Of a stretch of 5,442 bases of DNA, positions 4,128 through 5,442 are shown one piece after another. The position numbers were made by a program, and so were the translations under genes. The notes beneath the pieces were generated by a model that worked only from the letters and a program-made list of their open reading frames with translations, did not search any database and was not told the origin of the DNA. Positions within the stretch are counted from its first letter, which is position 1, and the number at the start of each line of letters is the position of its first letter. Origin of the DNA: an uncultured Erythrobacteraceae bacterium (GTDB lineage Bacteria > Pseudomonadota > Alphaproteobacteria > Sphingomonadales > Sphingomonadaceae); contig CATMNW010000191.1 of assembly GCA_950071875.1 (NCBI GenBank), positions 1 to 5,442 of the forward strand. The letters run 5' to 3'.

Positions 4128-5442
4128 ATGGCTAATGCCGCTCCGCCAAGTTTTGGCGAACGGATGATCGAACCGGTCACCAACCTATCCGACTTCATCT
4201 GGGGGGGCACCTGGAACGGGGCGGAAATCCTGCCCTTCCCGCCAATGACCATCATCCTTCTGGGCATCGGCCTGTGGATCATGGTCGGCCTGAAGTTCTA
4301 TCCGATCATCAAGCTCGGCAGCGCGTTCAAAGGCCTGTTCGCGGGCCGCAAGAGCCAGGGCGAAGGCGAAATTTCGCCGTTCGCCGCACTCTCCACCGCA
4401 CTTTCGGGCCAGGTCGGCACAGGTAACCTTGCCGGTGTCGCCACCGCCATCGCACTGGGCGGACCGGGCGCGATCTTCTGGATGTGGGTCACTGCCCTGT
4501 TCGGCATGGCGCTGGCTTTTGCCGAAGGTTCGCTGGCCATCCGCTATCGCGAGCGCACCAGCGACGGCGTGCTGCGCGGGGGCCCCATGACTTACATCAT
4601 GATGGGCCTGGGCAAGAAATGGACATGGCTGGCTGTGGTCTTCTGCCTCGGCACGCTGTTCTCGGCCCTGGTTACCGGCAACTCGATCCAGGCGAATGCC
4701 GTGGCCGACGGGCTGAACGAATTGTTCGGCATCGAGGAATGGCTTGGCGGGCTTATCGTCGCGATCCTCGTCTTCATCGTCATCATCGGCGGCATCAAGT
4801 CGATCGGCAACGTGGCTGAAAAGGTCGTGCCGTTCATGGCTGCGGCCTACATCGTCATGGCAGTTATCGCGCTGATCCTGAACTTCGGCGACCTGCCCGA
4901 AACCTTCGCCCTTATCTTCAACGGCGCCTTCAATCCGCAAGCGGCAACCGGCGGCTTTGCAGGGGCTGCGATCATCATCGCCATCCGTGCCGGTGTCGCG
5001 CGCGGCCTGTTCTCCAACGAGGCTGGCCAAGGTTCGACCGCCATCGCCCACGCGGTGGCGCAGACCAATGATCCGGAATCGCAGGGTCGCATGGCCATGC
5101 TGGGCACGTTCATCGACACGATCGTGATCTGCACCATGACGGCACTGGTGATCCTGACGGTGCGCGGCGATTTCACCGCCGGGGGCGAGGCGGTGCTGCA
5201 CGCCTGGCAGAGCGACCGGGTGGGCTTTGAGATGACCAGCGGTGCCTTTGCCGCTGCATTCCCTGCCATGATCGGTTCCGTCCCCATTGGCACTCTGGTG
5301 GCCTCGATCGTGCTGATCCTGTTCGTCTTCACCACGCTGCTGACGTGGAGCTACTATGGCGAGCGGGCGATCACTTTCATCTACGACCGGTTCAAAGGCT
5401 CCAACCGCGCGGGCGAGAAGAAGCTGCACATGGCCTGGCGCG
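4128..5442 (+). CDS. Sodium:alanine symporter, AGCS family (runs off right edge)
   Basis: 438 codons are visible from MANAAPPSFGERMIEPVTNL and the frame is still open at the right edge; family members are usually about 450-550 residues, so only the C-terminus is missing. This is an inner-membrane carrier that imports alanine or glycine with Na+. Evidence: many hydrophobic helices (for example IILLGIGLWIMVGL, LIVAILVFIVIIGG, AAAYIVMAVIALIL, IGTLVASIVLILFVFTTLL). The AGCS signature GGPGAIFWMWVTALFG lies at residues 111-126. The conserved QVGTGNLAGVATAI lies at residues 95-108, with RGGPMTYI and RGLFSNEAGQGS (FSNEAGQGS at residues 295-303) also typical of the family. A Shine-Dalgarno GAGGGGA (4112-4118) lies nine bases upstream of the ATG. 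The gene is divergent from secE, with 252 bases between the two. Substrate preference (Ala, Gly or D-Ala) cannot be read from the sequence. Confidence 0.96.
   Translation, partial: MANAAPPSFGERMIEPVTNLSDFIWGGTWNGAEILPFPPMTIILLGIGLWIMVGLKFYPIIKLGSAFKGLFAGRKSQGEGEISPFAALSTALSGQVGTGNLAGVATAIALGGPGAIFWMWVTALFGMALAFAEGSLAIRYRERTSDGVLRGGPMTYIMMGLGKKWTWLAVVFCLGTLFSALVTGNSIQANAVADGLNELFGIEEWLGGLIVAILVFIVIIGGIKSIGNVAEKVVPFMAAAYIVMAVIALILNFGDLPETFALIFNGAFNPQAATGGFAGAAIIIAIRAGVARGLFSNEAGQGSTAIAHAVAQTNDPESQGRMAMLGTFIDTIVICTMTALVILTVRGDFTAGGEAVLHAWQSDRVGFEMTSGAFAAAFPAMIGSVPIGTLVASIVLILFVFTTLLTWSYYGERAITFIYDRFKGSNRAGEKKLHMAWR

Noticed and set aside
4185..5429. A 414-codon open frame on the minus strand opposite the AGCS symporter
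   Set aside because: Its translation is rich in His, Asp, Gln and Arg with no recognisable domain, as expected for the antisense of a GC-rich membrane-protein gene. The plus-strand frame has the family signatures.

Overview
The window is GC-rich bacterial chromosome. The sequences of the NusG, SecE and L11 proteins, the alphaproteobacterial-style promoter hexamers, and the periplasmic and outer-membrane genes with sphingomonad character suggest an alphaproteobacterium of the order Sphingomonadales (Erythrobacteraceae or Sphingomonadaceae). This placement rests on recognition of protein sequences, not on a search.

Layout: (1) At the left edge, on the minus strand, are the first 52 codons of rplK (ribosomal protein L11). 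A strong ribosome binding site, a leader hairpin and a candidate promoter lie upstream of it. (2) From 399 to 3041, three plus-strand genes follow: a secreted, two-domain retropepsin-like aspartic protease; a small DUF2946-like membrane-anchored protein; and an outer-membrane beta-barrel protein with a Met/His-rich loop that looks like a copper-binding segment. A perfect 16-bp hairpin at 3047-3081 ends this block and also serves the convergent nusG. (3) On the minus strand, nusG (3642-3106) and secE (3875-3672) form the core transcription/secretion operon. (4) Diverging from secE, a sodium:alanine (AGCS family) symporter starts at 4128 on the plus strand and runs off the right edge.

The usual bacterial order secE-nusG-rplK-rplA is kept in direction here. 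However, it is split by about 2.9 kb carrying three genes on the opposite strand, so rplK must have its own promoter and leader. The small DUF2946-like protein and the Met/His-rich barrel look like a two-gene metal (probably copper) handling unit embedded in a housekeeping locus. That unit is the most interesting part of the window. No mobile-element genes, CRISPR arrays or intact RNA genes were seen. A degenerate tRNA-like stem-loop pair lies in the secE/AGCS divergent region.
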